This document shows, piece by piece, positions 48,004 through 58,033 of a stretch of DNA of 64,000 nucleotides. The notes beneath the pieces were generated by a model. It worked only from the letters and a program-made list of their open reading frames with translations. It had not been told where the DNA came from and did not search any database. Source of the stretch: Coniella vitis (taxonomy: Eukaryota; Ascomycota; Sordariomycetes; Diaporthales; Schizoparmaceae); NCBI GenBank assembly GCA_011317545.1, contig WUJK01000004.1, forward strand, positions 1,054,001 to 1,118,000, written 5' to 3'. Both the position numbers and the translations under genes were made by a program. Numbering within the stretch: position 1 is the first letter of the stretch; each line of letters begins with the position of its first letter.

Positions 48004-50549
48004 GAGGTTCTGGTGATTGAAAGTGAAAGGCGATCGAGGCAGCCGGTTCCAATGGCCGTCGGGGTTGGGGCTCCTTTTCCTTCAACCGCAAGGGCTGCAC
48101 CGTTTGCGTCTCTTTCCCCTTCTCTCCCGCCCCGCTGTGCAGTCGTGGTGGAGTGGGATCGCTGTAATGGCAGGCCGCGTATTGTGTTGGTGTCAAGATC
48201 GGGGAGGCCACGTCGAGTGATGCAGACACGTGGTGGTGCCGGTGGTGGTGGTCAGGTGCTACCGTCAGCCAGTCGTTTTGTCGGGGTTGGGTGGTGAGGC
48301 AGAGGGAAAGGTCAGAAAGGCAGCAGGCTGGGTGGTTGGCAGTATTGGCGATGGAAAGCCGCAGTGCTGCTGCTCAGCAGTACAACAGGGTTGGGGCAAG
48401 GGGATGCTGCACTAGGCACGGGGCGCGGCGCAGCTGTGACAGAACCAAGTGGACCGCGGGAAGGGAGTGCTATGGGCAGGGATATGCTGGTCGCTAGCAG
48501 GGATAGCCCTGTGCTTGGCATGGCGATGGCCCAGCCAGTTGCAAGCTTATTCCGGGCCCTCTTTTGACTTTTGTGTAGGGCTATGGCATGACTAATAAAG
48601 TGGTTGCTAGAAGTATATACTATAGTAGTATATGCAGAGGGGACATGCTTGTACTATGCACGGCACCATTGGACTTCATTTCCCACTCCCTGGGATCTTG
48701 CAGATGCACGACGACCAGCGACATGCCATGGACTGTGTGTGCTATATTAGGATGCTGATAGCTGGTACGAACTACTTGCTGTAAACAGTCAGAACCATAT
48801 TTTAGCAAATTGCAAATTGGGCAAGCTGCCTCCAAGGAGAGATCAGACGTTGCTGGAAAAGTAGTTTCTTGCTCCGTCGAGGGGATCCCTGACATTACTG
48901 ATCCAAGTACTTTTAGAACAACACGGAGAGAGCTTTGATGCAGTGGAGGGAGACGGCGTGTCAATAGTGGCTCCAAGTACCGTGCATTGGACCCAGCATG
49001 TATATGCTATGCTGTTGAGGTCTGCAATATAGTGAGTGGTACACGAAGGGACAAATGAGGAAGAAGACGCGGTGAAGTGCTTGTACTATACATCGTACAG
49101 ATGGGTGGTCCAAACTATTTGACTGCCTACATGGCAAGCTGGGTATCAGCAGGCTCCGTTTGCTCACCGATAGACTTTGCAGCCCGTTCCGCTCCACGGT
49201 TGTCGCTCGATTCCATAGCAAGGCAAATGGTGCATGTCCTTGCAGCGAGGCTAGTTCGTCTTGAGGGCCTCGCCCGCATCGGTGTGCGATAAGCACTGCT
49301 GTGAGGACCCGTGCAGGACCCAACGTGGTTGTTCAATATCCACAGTCGTGTGCGCCAGGCCGTTTCTCGCCTAGCATGCCCTGCACAGCTGCTCGCCCAG
49401 GGTCGCAGGCCAGATCTGGTCAATCTCGGTGGAGGGGCTCGCCAAGAAGCTCCCGACATCTTCCATGGTCAAGAACAACACCAACCTTCTCTCGAGATGT
49501 GAGTTGACCGTATGATGCGAGACTGCACTCTTGAACTTGCTAGACAGACAAGGTCTAGAGCGTGCGTACGATGTAGCGTGAAGACGCAGCCTTTCGCTGC
49601 CCAGGTCGAGGTCGAGTCGAGTCGAGTCTTGTCGACGAGTTTCAGAACGATCAATCCCAAACCATTGGCGGGCCCGCCCCAGGTGCCCCCCCAGACGCAT
49701 TGCTGTCGACAGGACCTCCTCGTCTACCGCGTTTCCAGTTGACAGAACGCAGCCCGTCAGGACAAGGGGCCGCGACTATAATTAGCAGGGGATCGTCGCC
49801 TCTCTTTGGGCACGCCGGATGGCCAACTCTTGTCGGTTTGTTTCCGCCTGGGCCTCCAGTGCCTTCATGCTTGCTCTGTTTCGTGGCCCTTTATCTGGAA
49901 TGGCGTCCCAGACTTGCTGCCGGCCGCTTATCAGGATCCTTTGGGCTTTTCGCAGGGGCTTGGACGATAGCGCGAGAGGGCACTCGGATGAAGAGAGAAG
50001 CCCTGGCGAACAGAAGTTGCAGGATTTCACAACGGCCCATTCTGACGCCGCACCTCATCAATACAGCCGAGATTGGACGGCCCCAATATGGAGAAGGGCG
50101 CCGAAGCGTAGGTGATAGTAGTAGAGCCGTCTCCAGTTGCCCACTCACCCAGGCACAAGCCCAGGAAGAACCCTGACGCGATACTGGGTATAAACATGTT
50201 GATCAGCGCAGGGGACTGCTGCCATGAAACCCAACTGCAGCCTGTGGGTGATGGCGATTGCCAGTGTCCAATCTCCTCTTGGGCACCCTGCCACGCTGCG
50301 CCACGCCGCGCCACGCCTCGCCATGGTACAAGCAGCCATTCACACCAGTGACTGCCACATCGATTGGGTGGCATGCTACGGCATTTTCTTGGGTGAGCGT
50401 CTAAACAGTCCGCTTCCTGTTTCACCTGCCTGCTCTGCCGCGGCGTTGCTGGACGTGGCTGGCCCGGCCTCGTCTCAGAAGTTGAGGCTGTCGGCAGCAC
50501 TTGTCGCAGGCCATCTGGTGGCTGGCAGGGCCTGTCAGTGGGCAGATAG

Positions 50550-50558
50550 TACTATGTA
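50550..50558 (+). promoter_or_regulatory. Recurrent 9-mer TACTATGTA (copy 9)
   Basis: Exact copy about 335 nt upstream of the mcp2 start, flanked as AGTACTATGTAGTA. Confidence 0.4.
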
Positions 50559-50892
50559 GTAGGCAAGTGCGTGCCCCCCGGAGCATCGGCGCAACTGGTA
50601 AGCCGCCTGGCCGCCATGCAAGGACCACTGACCCGGTGCAATCGACGCTCCGGGTCAGCGGGGCCATAAGCCCAGCCTTTCGGCGCCCGCCCAGGCACAC
50701 AAAGTCCGACCTCGTCTTACTGTCGTCATACATTTCCCTGCTTGTTGCAGCCCACGTACAACTTTGCTTTGCCCACCACCACCACCATCGCACCATGGTG
50801 TTTGTGGTCTCGTCGAGTTGCAACATGCAGATGCCATTCACCACGCTTTCCGCCCGCATCTGACCCTGTCTGTGCCTGTCATCCTGGCGGCT

Positions 50893-53010
50893 ATGTTTCG
50901 CCAAAACATAGTTCCAAGCCTGCGCCGGCATCTGCGGCCCTCCCCCCTCCTCCCCCTCGCCGCCACGCCGCACCTCGCCAGAACCGTCGCTTCCCAACTG
51001 CGCGCCCTCCAAACGGCCGCCGCCACGGGTGGTCCGTTCCAGCGCGTCCACGGCCCGCCCCCGCCGGCCTCCCTCGGCGCCCCGCGACCAGCCCGCAGCT
51101 TCGCGCGCACCCGCAAATGGACCCGCCGCCTCGCCCTCCTGCTCGCCACCGGCAGCGCCCTCTGGCTCGCCGACCGCCAGCTCTACGCCTCCGGGTGCGC
51201 CCGCTCGCTGCGCACCTTTGGCACGGGCCTGCTCGTCGCGCTCGACTACAAGATCAACTTCCGCGCCGAGCCACTCCCGCTCATTGGCTCCGACGGCGGC
51301 ATCCCGGAGCTGCACCGCCGCAGCGCCGCGCGCATGTTCGACCTCTTGCGCCACAACGGCGGCCTCTACCTCAAGATCGGGCAGGCCATCGCCATGCAGA
51401 GCGCCGTGCTGCCGCCCGAGTTCCAGCGCATGTTTGCGCGCATGTTTGACGATGCGCCCAGCGTCGACTGGCACGAGGTCGACAAGGTGATTCGCGAGGA
51501 CTTTGGCGGGCGCGGCGTGGAGGACGTGTTTGGCGTGAGCTGGGCGGGCCGAGACGGGAAGGGCGTGATGGAGCGGACGGCACGCGCGAGCGCAAGTGTT
51601 GCGCAGGTGCATTGGGCGCGGCTGAGTGATGGGCGCGAGGTCGCCATCAAGATCCAGAAGCCAGAGATCAAAAAGCAGATCGGTTGGGACCTGTGGGCTT
51701 TCAAGTACGTGCGTGGATGCGATGCGGAGGACTTTTTATGAAATCCGCTTATCATGCCCCGTACGCAAGCTAACACCTGTGTCGCCAACAGAGTGGTAAC
51801 CTACATCTACTCGCGCTGGTTCGACCTCCCCCTCTACTCGCTCGTCCCCTTCATCACCGAGCGCCTCGAGCTCGAAACCGACTTTGTCAACGAGGCCGCC
51901 AACTCGGAAACCATGCGCCGCCTCGTCCATTCGGAACCCTCCCTGCGCGACCGCGTCTACGTGCCCCAGGTCTACCCCGAACTGAGCTCCCGCCGCGTCC
52001 TGACCACCGAGTGGATCGAGGGCATCCGGCTCTGGGACAAAGCCGCCATGACGGGCCCCTGGCTCGGCGGCCGCGGCAACGGATCCCCTGGTGTCCACGG
52101 CCAGCCGCTCGACGCCCCCGATATGGCCGCCCTGCGCCGCCAGATTGCGCAGAATCCCGACAGCAACGCCCTGCTCAAGCCCGACCGGACGGGATGGAAG
52201 GGCCCCCGCGGCAAGGGCGGGCTGGGGCTCAGCCCCAAGGAGGTCATGACCACAATGGTCGACTTGTTTTCGGCGCAAATCTTCAAGTGGGGCGTCGTCC
52301 ACTGCGATCCGCACCCGGGCAACATCTTTATCCGGCGCCTGCCCTCGGGCAGCGCCGAGCTGGTGCTGATCGACCACGGCCTCTACGTGTACATGGACCC
52401 GAAATTCCGCCACGAGTACGGCCTCTTCTGGAAGAGCCTCCTGACCTTTGACAATGCGACGATCCGCCACGTCACCGAGGCGTGGGGCATCCAGGCCGCC
52501 GACATCTTTGCCAGCGCGACGCTCATGCGCCCGTACGAAGGCGGCAGCCAAGAGGTCCGCAGGGGCCTGCTCGACGGCGACGGCACCAAGAGCGCGGGCG
52601 AGCGCCACTACGAGATGCAGCGGCGCATGAAGCAAGGGATCCGCGACATCCTGGCCGACGAGGACAAGTGGCCCAAGGAGCTGATCTTCATCGGGCGCAA
52701 CATGCGGATCGTGCAGGGCAACAACCAGTACATGGGCAGTCCCGTCAACCGTGTCAAGATGATGGGCGAGTGGGCGAGCAAGAGTCTCTTTATGGATCCC
52801 AACCTGCCGTGGCACGAGAGACTTCGCAATCGCTGGCGCCATCTGCTCTTCAAGACGGTGCTGTTGGGGTCGGACGTCGTGTTTTACTTCTTCCGCTTCA
52901 GGCAGTGGCTTGGGCTCGGACTGGGCATGGAGGATGCGATTGAGAAGAGCATGCGTGGGATGGCCAGGGAGATGGGCGTGGAGTTGCAGCACGGTGTTTT
53001 TGAGGGTTGA
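50893..53010 (+). CDS. mcp2: Mitochondrial ABC1/ADCK-family atypical kinase, Mcp2-like
   Basis: UbiB/ABC1-family protein of the ADCK1/Mcp2 branch, linked in yeast to mitochondrial lipid homeostasis and probably in the inner membrane. Exons are 50893-51704 and 51792-53010 (87-nt GT-AG intron), giving 676 residues. The ATG at 50893 (MFRQNIVPSLRRHLRPSPLL) opens a basic presequence, followed by a helix near residues 80-95 (RLALLLATGSALWLADR). Diagnostic motifs are KxGQ (GLYLKIGQAIAMQSAVLP), the Ala-rich loop ASASVAQVH, the lysine strand VAIKIQKP, NEAANSE, the catalytic HCDPHPGNIFIRR and LIDHG in the DFG position. High GC (strong third-position C) contrasts with genes to its right. The upstream 60-nt frame is open but has no better start. 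Confidence 0.9.
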
Positions 53011-54325
53011 TGGGAGGGAACAGAATTGTCTCGAAACAAAAACAAAGAAGATGGAAGAGGTGGTCCACATGCGTGCTACATGGCAGTGCGCCATGGCTCC
53101 GCGCTACGCTACGCTACGGTACATGGGAGGGGGGGGGAACTAAACCAACACACTTGACGATGCTCGGGATTGGTATGTCTTTTATGTTGTTTTTCAGCCA
53201 TCCCTGCGAAGAAGTATTCTCATACAGACTAGAAGAAGGTGGATCCTTGACGAAGGCTGGGCTTCGGGGTGTACACTGTTACGACGACGAGAAGAAAAGA
53301 GAGCAGCATGGGGAGCATTCATTCTGAGGCGTTTGAAGAGGGCGACTTGTTCATCCAGCTTTGTTTTTTTAGGGCTGTTTGTGATAGAAAGAAAGCACAA
53401 AGATCCTACTCCTGTCAATACTTTTTTTTTTAAACTGTCGGGAATGGAGATGATATAAGAGGATCGCTCGCCACACACACACACACACACAACTACTACT
53501 ACGGCTGTACGTACGTAGCCCCTTGACGAAATTTCTCTGGGTGATTTGATTGATCGTGACTCTGCTCATGGAAGGGGGAATCCCAAGCTCTACCTAATAA
53601 GCCGAAAAAAAAAAAAGAGCTACGAACCACAGCGACTCATACGAAGGACAGTGCTTGGAAGAGATGATTTCAATATATTGCATCATGGTCGCGAAAACCG
53701 CACAGCAGTCCTGGGGAGGACAGGATCATTCATCACTTGACTAGCTGACTGTCAGACGTCTGTAACCCGGTTCGCCATACCCACCCACCAACTAGCTCGA
53801 TATTTTCCAAACCAGCAAACAACACACGATCCACGCGTGAGTCAGTCCGTCATTTTCATTTAGATCCCTTAGTTTTCTCCTTCCTTTCCAGTTTCCCAGT
53901 TTCCCAGTTTCCATCCCAGATTACAGATATAACTGACTTTGCAGGGTTTATATTGCTTTCAAGCGATATATAATCAAGCAGAGAGTAAGCTTCAACCCTA
54001 ACATCCGCATAATTTTTGTTAGCAGCCTGGTGCCGTAGTTTCACCAAAAGAATGCTTACCATCGTTCCACCAAAGGGAAAAAAAAGCAATAGACCAGGAA
54101 CTTTGCAAGAGAAACATTCGGTATCTGCACGCGTGGTTGCTATGAGACTAGCTGGCCATATTTGGATTTCGGTAGTTGGGGGTCCCTCTGTTTGCTGACT
54201 AAGCATTACTTCTTCATCTGGGTGGGCCGGGTGGAGTACTCCCAAGCCGAGGATTAACCAAGCCCGACTTCTCGCGTTCACGCATTACGGACATCAGAAC
54301 AACAATCATCGAAGTCCTCGCCGCG
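53011..54325. other. Intergenic region into the accessory segment
   Basis: 1.3 kb. A CA tract lies at about 53472-53491 and a TTTCCCAG tandem near 53886-53912. The stretch about 53864-53990 is a diverged inverted copy of about 54470-54575. A 141-residue minus-strand frame (53856-54281) contains that copy, lacks family support and is not called. Confidence 0.55.
53864..53990 (-). repeat. Diverged inverted repeat arm A
   Basis: Read on the minus strand, this arm translates to SNINPAKSVISVIWDGNWET, closely similar to the plus-strand translation SNGNPAKLITFVVMDENWNT of arm B, including AACCCTGCAAAG identity and a shared GGAAGGA...ACTAAG end. This suggests two decayed copies of one element in opposite orientation. 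Confidence 0.6.
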
Positions 54326-56968
54326 ATGGATCAGGCCCGATCCCAGATTATCAAAAAAAAACCTATCGGAAACGGTCTTGATAATTTTCGAGCCTCGCTC
54401 CGCGTTATCTGCGAAAATAATAACATTTCGTACTCGCCCGATGCGATCGACTGTCAGAGTTTGAGCTGGAAACTTGCTTACCTATTGCTTAAAAGCAACG
54501 GGAACCCTGCAAAGTTAATCACATTTGTAGTCATGGACGAAAACTGGAATACTGAAAGGAAAAAGGAAGGAACTAAGTTCAGTTTAATTTCTGAATATAA
54601 CCTCATTTGGAAACACATCTTGAACACTGCTAAGATCCTGCTTATTGGATGCTTTCTTGTATCCTGTCACTTTGCCCACCAAAACCCTGATATCGACCGT
54701 CTCGGCCAAGAAGGTAAATACAAGCCTCCAGAATTTGATATAAACAACCATATCTAATAACGAGAAGATCTCAAGGATCTTGCGATCTACCTTCTCTGTA
54801 CACTGTAAATCTCAAAGGCCTCTCGACTACTGCCCGCGTCCCGTAGCGGTAAGACTCTTCTCAGCGACCTTCTATAGCTTAACTCCTCCATTACTTCCGA
54901 CAATTTCGAATATATATGCATTATTCCTCTTCTGAAAGCAGCTGCGGATGACAGTTCCACTGACGCACTCATTTGGCTTCGAGTTTATGATGTCATTACC
55001 GAAACGACCCCACCTCCTCGTTCTCATTCGCTGGCTTCGTCCGTCTCCCAAACTCCATGGCTACACAATACAAGCAGCTTTGTGAACTCGTCCGAATACC
55101 GCTAAGACGTAGATAGGGTCCTTAAGGCGGAACTCGGCCCTCTTCTTATTGGGATTCGGGACTTTCCGAAACAATTCTTTGGTTGCGTGGCTGGTTTGGA
55201 AACAGTATTAGAGATCATCTTGACCAAGTGTAAGGAGGGAGATGACCTACTCCTCGACGGTAATGGGTGGATCGGATGGCCGAGAGATGCGAATCAGGAC
55301 GGAGTCTTAAGCTGGTTTAGAGACATCGTCGAAAAGCCGGCAACTTTCGCAGAACGTCATAAAACAACTCTGAAAGCTCGACGGCGGGCCCTTACCCAGC
55401 CTAATAAACCAATTCAAGGTTCTACAGGCGAAAGGAAGATAGACGTGGGGCTTGTAAACGCTACAGTCGTTGAGCACAAGTCTTCTTGCCACTGGAAAGA
55501 TATTCTCGTGCCGGGGGAGCTCAAGAGTAACCCAGCTGCCGATATTACTCCAAAAGCTTGGCTTGACTTGGGTAGATATGCGAGGAAAATTCTGGCGGCT
55601 CAAGATAACCGGCGCTATGTTTTGGGCTTTACAATCTGTGGGTCTTTTATGAGGATATGGGAGTTCGACCGTCTTGGAGGGATCGCGTCTGAGAAGTTCG
55701 ACATCCATGAACACGCACTACAGTTCGTGTATACGGTGGTCGGATTCCTTTGGATGAGCGATAAAGATTTGGGCTTCGATCCGACAATCCAAAGCATCAA
55801 CGGCAAGCGCTGTATTGAAATCGAACGCAACGGTCAGACAGAGCGTCTTATTATCGACAAAGTTATACGTCGTGCTCCATGTATAGCAGGTCGAGCTACA
55901 ACCTGCTGGAAGGCCTTCAGCGAATCGTCTCCAAAGCAGCCCCTTGTGATTAAGGACTCGTGGCAATATACAGAGCGTCCAGAGGAAGGAGAGCTGCTGC
56001 GTAATACGATGGATCAGGGCGTTATTAACGTAGCCCGATACTACCATCACGAGACTGTTCAGGTTTCTGGTAGCGACGACGATATTCTGGGCAACGTGCG
56101 CAAGGGTCTGGATCTCACAACAGCGGACAACTACAGAAACCAATATCCATTATCTCCGGGTTCCTCAGTCGATGCTTCAAGAAAAGGGCATAGCACTTCC
56201 GGCGTAAAACGGTCATCCAGTCAAACCGGTGCCTCTTTGCCTATTGCTAAGCGACACGCATCTTCACGGTCCCCAACAAAAACCAACAGCAGGGAATTGC
56301 CGAACCGCATCCACAGGCGGCTTATAGTGAGTGATTATGGCGAGCCCATATACAGGGCAAGCTCCCATAAGATCCTCCTCCGCGCATTCGAGGGTTGTAT
56401 CAAAGGACACCAGTCCATGCGCAGTAGAGCTGGATATCTGCATCGAGATATATCCATCAACAATATGATGATCAATGAGGACACAGATAATCCATCATGG
56501 CCCGAGTTCCTAATCGACCTCGACTTCAGCATTGAGGAAACACAATCCAAGCCCCCAGGCGCCAAGGGAAAGACTGGCACAAGAGCTTTTATGGCGATTC
56601 TAGTCCTTTTTGGCGAGCAACATTCCTTTATGCATGATCTAGAGTCATTCTTCTGGGTCTTATTCTGGATATGCGTCCACTATAAGGGTCCAGGTCAAGG
56701 AAGAGTCGTTCCAGAGTTCGACGCTTGGAATTATATTCCCATGGACCAGCTGGCAAGATTGAAGCTGGGCACAGTTTGTGAAGAGGCCCTTTTCTGTAGG
56801 GTTATGGAAGAGCATTTTACAGAGTATCACAAGGTGCTGATACCACTGGTGAGGAAATTGAGAGGGGTAGTATTTCCCAACGGTAAATTGCGGAAGACAG
56901 CGGATGAGAGTTTATACTCATTAATGATGGGCATACTGCACGCTGCTCAGCAGGACGAGCATATTTAA
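54326..56968 (+). pseudogene. Decayed FunK1 fungal-type protein kinase gene
   Basis: FunK1 kinases are expanded, mostly uncharacterised fungal protein kinases. The long open part (about 55106-56968) contains the family blocks GNGWIGWPRD, KDSWQYTERPEEGELLRNTM, VINVARYYHHETVQV, the catalytic HRDISINNMM (HRD at 56441-56449), DLDFSIE, KTGTRAFMAI and HDLESFFWVLFWICVHY, so the C-terminal part is intact. The same reading frame continues upstream with FunK1-like sequence (IWLRVYDVITETTPPP, NTSSFVNSSEYR, DVDRVLKAELG) but is interrupted at 55103 (TAA), 54875 (TAG), 54806 (TAA) and 54755/54758 (two TAA). No intron I could place restores the frame. Between the stop at 55103 and about residue 155 of the open part there is no ATG; the apparent start at 55187 is GTG. 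The 143-residue frame 54326-54757 (from ATG, with a possible membrane helix) is in the same frame and may be the former N-terminus or an unrelated insertion. Confidence 0.75.
54470..54575 (+). repeat. Diverged inverted repeat arm B
   Basis: Partner of arm A at 53864-53990 in opposite orientation. It sits inside the 54326-54757 frame, so that frame may derive from a dispersed repeat rather than from the kinase. Confidence 0.6.
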
Positions 56969-57652
56969 AATCTCCTAGAAACAACAGGTTCTTGTATCTC
57001 TGTACCTAGTCATTATCCTATTCTGTGGGAAGCTTATTCTCAGTCGTTCGCCCCCGAGCCTAGAAAAAAAGTAGCCAGTGAGCAGGGATAACGGGCCGTC
57101 TAGTAGAGTAGCGCAAAGCAATATTAAATCTGGCGAGAAACACTATAAATCAGTTTGTCAACTACTACTAGCTGGATACCTCGCAAGCTTTTATTAATTG
57201 AATGATTGTAGCTAGCCGCACGGATTACTCTGTTAATTGCTAGCAAAATAATCTGTGTACTCTGTCTGCATAATCGTGGTGGAAATATGTCAGACAGTTA
57301 TATAAGCCCAGAACACATATATACATACACAATGAAGTGGGTCATGTTCAAGTTTTTGTCCTTTAAGCCGAACGGTTAGTTCTGACAAAATACCTCGATT
57401 TCACTTAAACAAATAATCTGTGTACTCTGCATAATTGTGGTGGAAATACCTCGATTTCACTTAAAGAGCACACGAAGAAAAGTATGAAAAGATTTCCAGT
57501 GAGTTCATATAAATTGTCATGGTCATGAAACATAAAAGCTTGAGCATCACGCTAAGCGGATATACCGAGAAAAGTGCAACCCTTACGCCAGCAATCCCCC
57601 CCTAATCATAGGGGTGACGAGAACCAAAACAAGCATCCATACATCTCAGAAG
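56969..57652. repeat. AT-rich 3' flank with short direct duplications
   Basis: AT-rich non-coding sequence. A 40-nt unit beginning AAATAATCTGTGTACTCTG occurs at about 57247 and 57412 (second copy lacks TCTG), and AATACCTCGATTTCACTTAA occurs at about 57390 and 57446. The layout suggests staggered local duplication or relic repeats. No gene was seen. Confidence 0.65.
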
Positions 57653-57945
57653 CCAGACTACGCTGCTGCACCCAGCCCTGCCAGGATAACAACCATGCCT
57701 ATGCCTCGAATCGTAAAGCATCACCCAGACTTTGCTAAGGACTGCACCCAGCCCTACCAGGATAACATATGCGTGTGCCTCGAAGCGTAAAGCATCACTG
57801 AGAACTTGACATTGTCAACTTAGACTTCGCCGCTGCACCCAGCCCTGCCAGGATAACGACCATGCCTCCGTCGCGAGTCATAGCCTATCACTCAAACTAC
57901 GCCGCTGCACCCGGCCCTGCCAGGATAATGACCATGTCTGTAGAG
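57653..57945. repeat. Degenerate tandem repeat, four units
   Basis: Four consecutive units each contain CTGCACCCAGCCCTGCCAGG (with 1-2 changes) followed by ATAAC/ATAATGACCATG. Units start near 57653, 57725, 57823 and 57896 and measure about 72, 98, 73 and at least 45 nt. The sequence between the shared cores (GCCTCGAA.CGTAAAGCATCA) is also partly shared by units 1 and 2. Confidence 0.8.
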
Positions 57946-58033
57946 ATGCTGCGACTTTGTGGGGTTGGGGATGATGGGCTGCCCGTAGAATCTCAGCGCT
58001 GCTCTACCTCCGAGGTGCAGCCTCTGTTCCGTC

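Larger units (their letters stand above)
47648..50892. other. Long intergenic region palI / mcp2
   Basis: 3.2 kb between two divergent genes. Two 9-mer copies lie at 47995-48003 and 50550-50558. A GAGTC tandem (about 49604-49630), a GCCACGC cluster (about 50288-50318) and GGT-rich sequence (48230-48250) are present. Several open frames of 70-160 residues were examined without finding family similarity. Confidence 0.5.

Noticed and set aside
50422..51612. 396-residue minus-strand frame
   Set aside because: Antisense of mcp2 exon 1 and its promoter; Ala/Arg-rich and caused by the high GC.
51736..53094. 452-residue minus-strand frame over mcp2
   Set aside because: Antisense shadow of the GC-rich ABC1 kinase exon, which has all catalytic motifs on the plus strand.
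53856..54281. 141-residue minus-strand frame
   Set aside because: Contains the diverged repeat arm; no family support and the flanking sequence is low-complexity.
54804..54877. Intron GTAAAT...TATAG to remove two stops in the FunK1 gene
   Set aside because: It has plausible ends but shifts the frame relative to the downstream FunK1 sequence, and the stop at 55103 remains.
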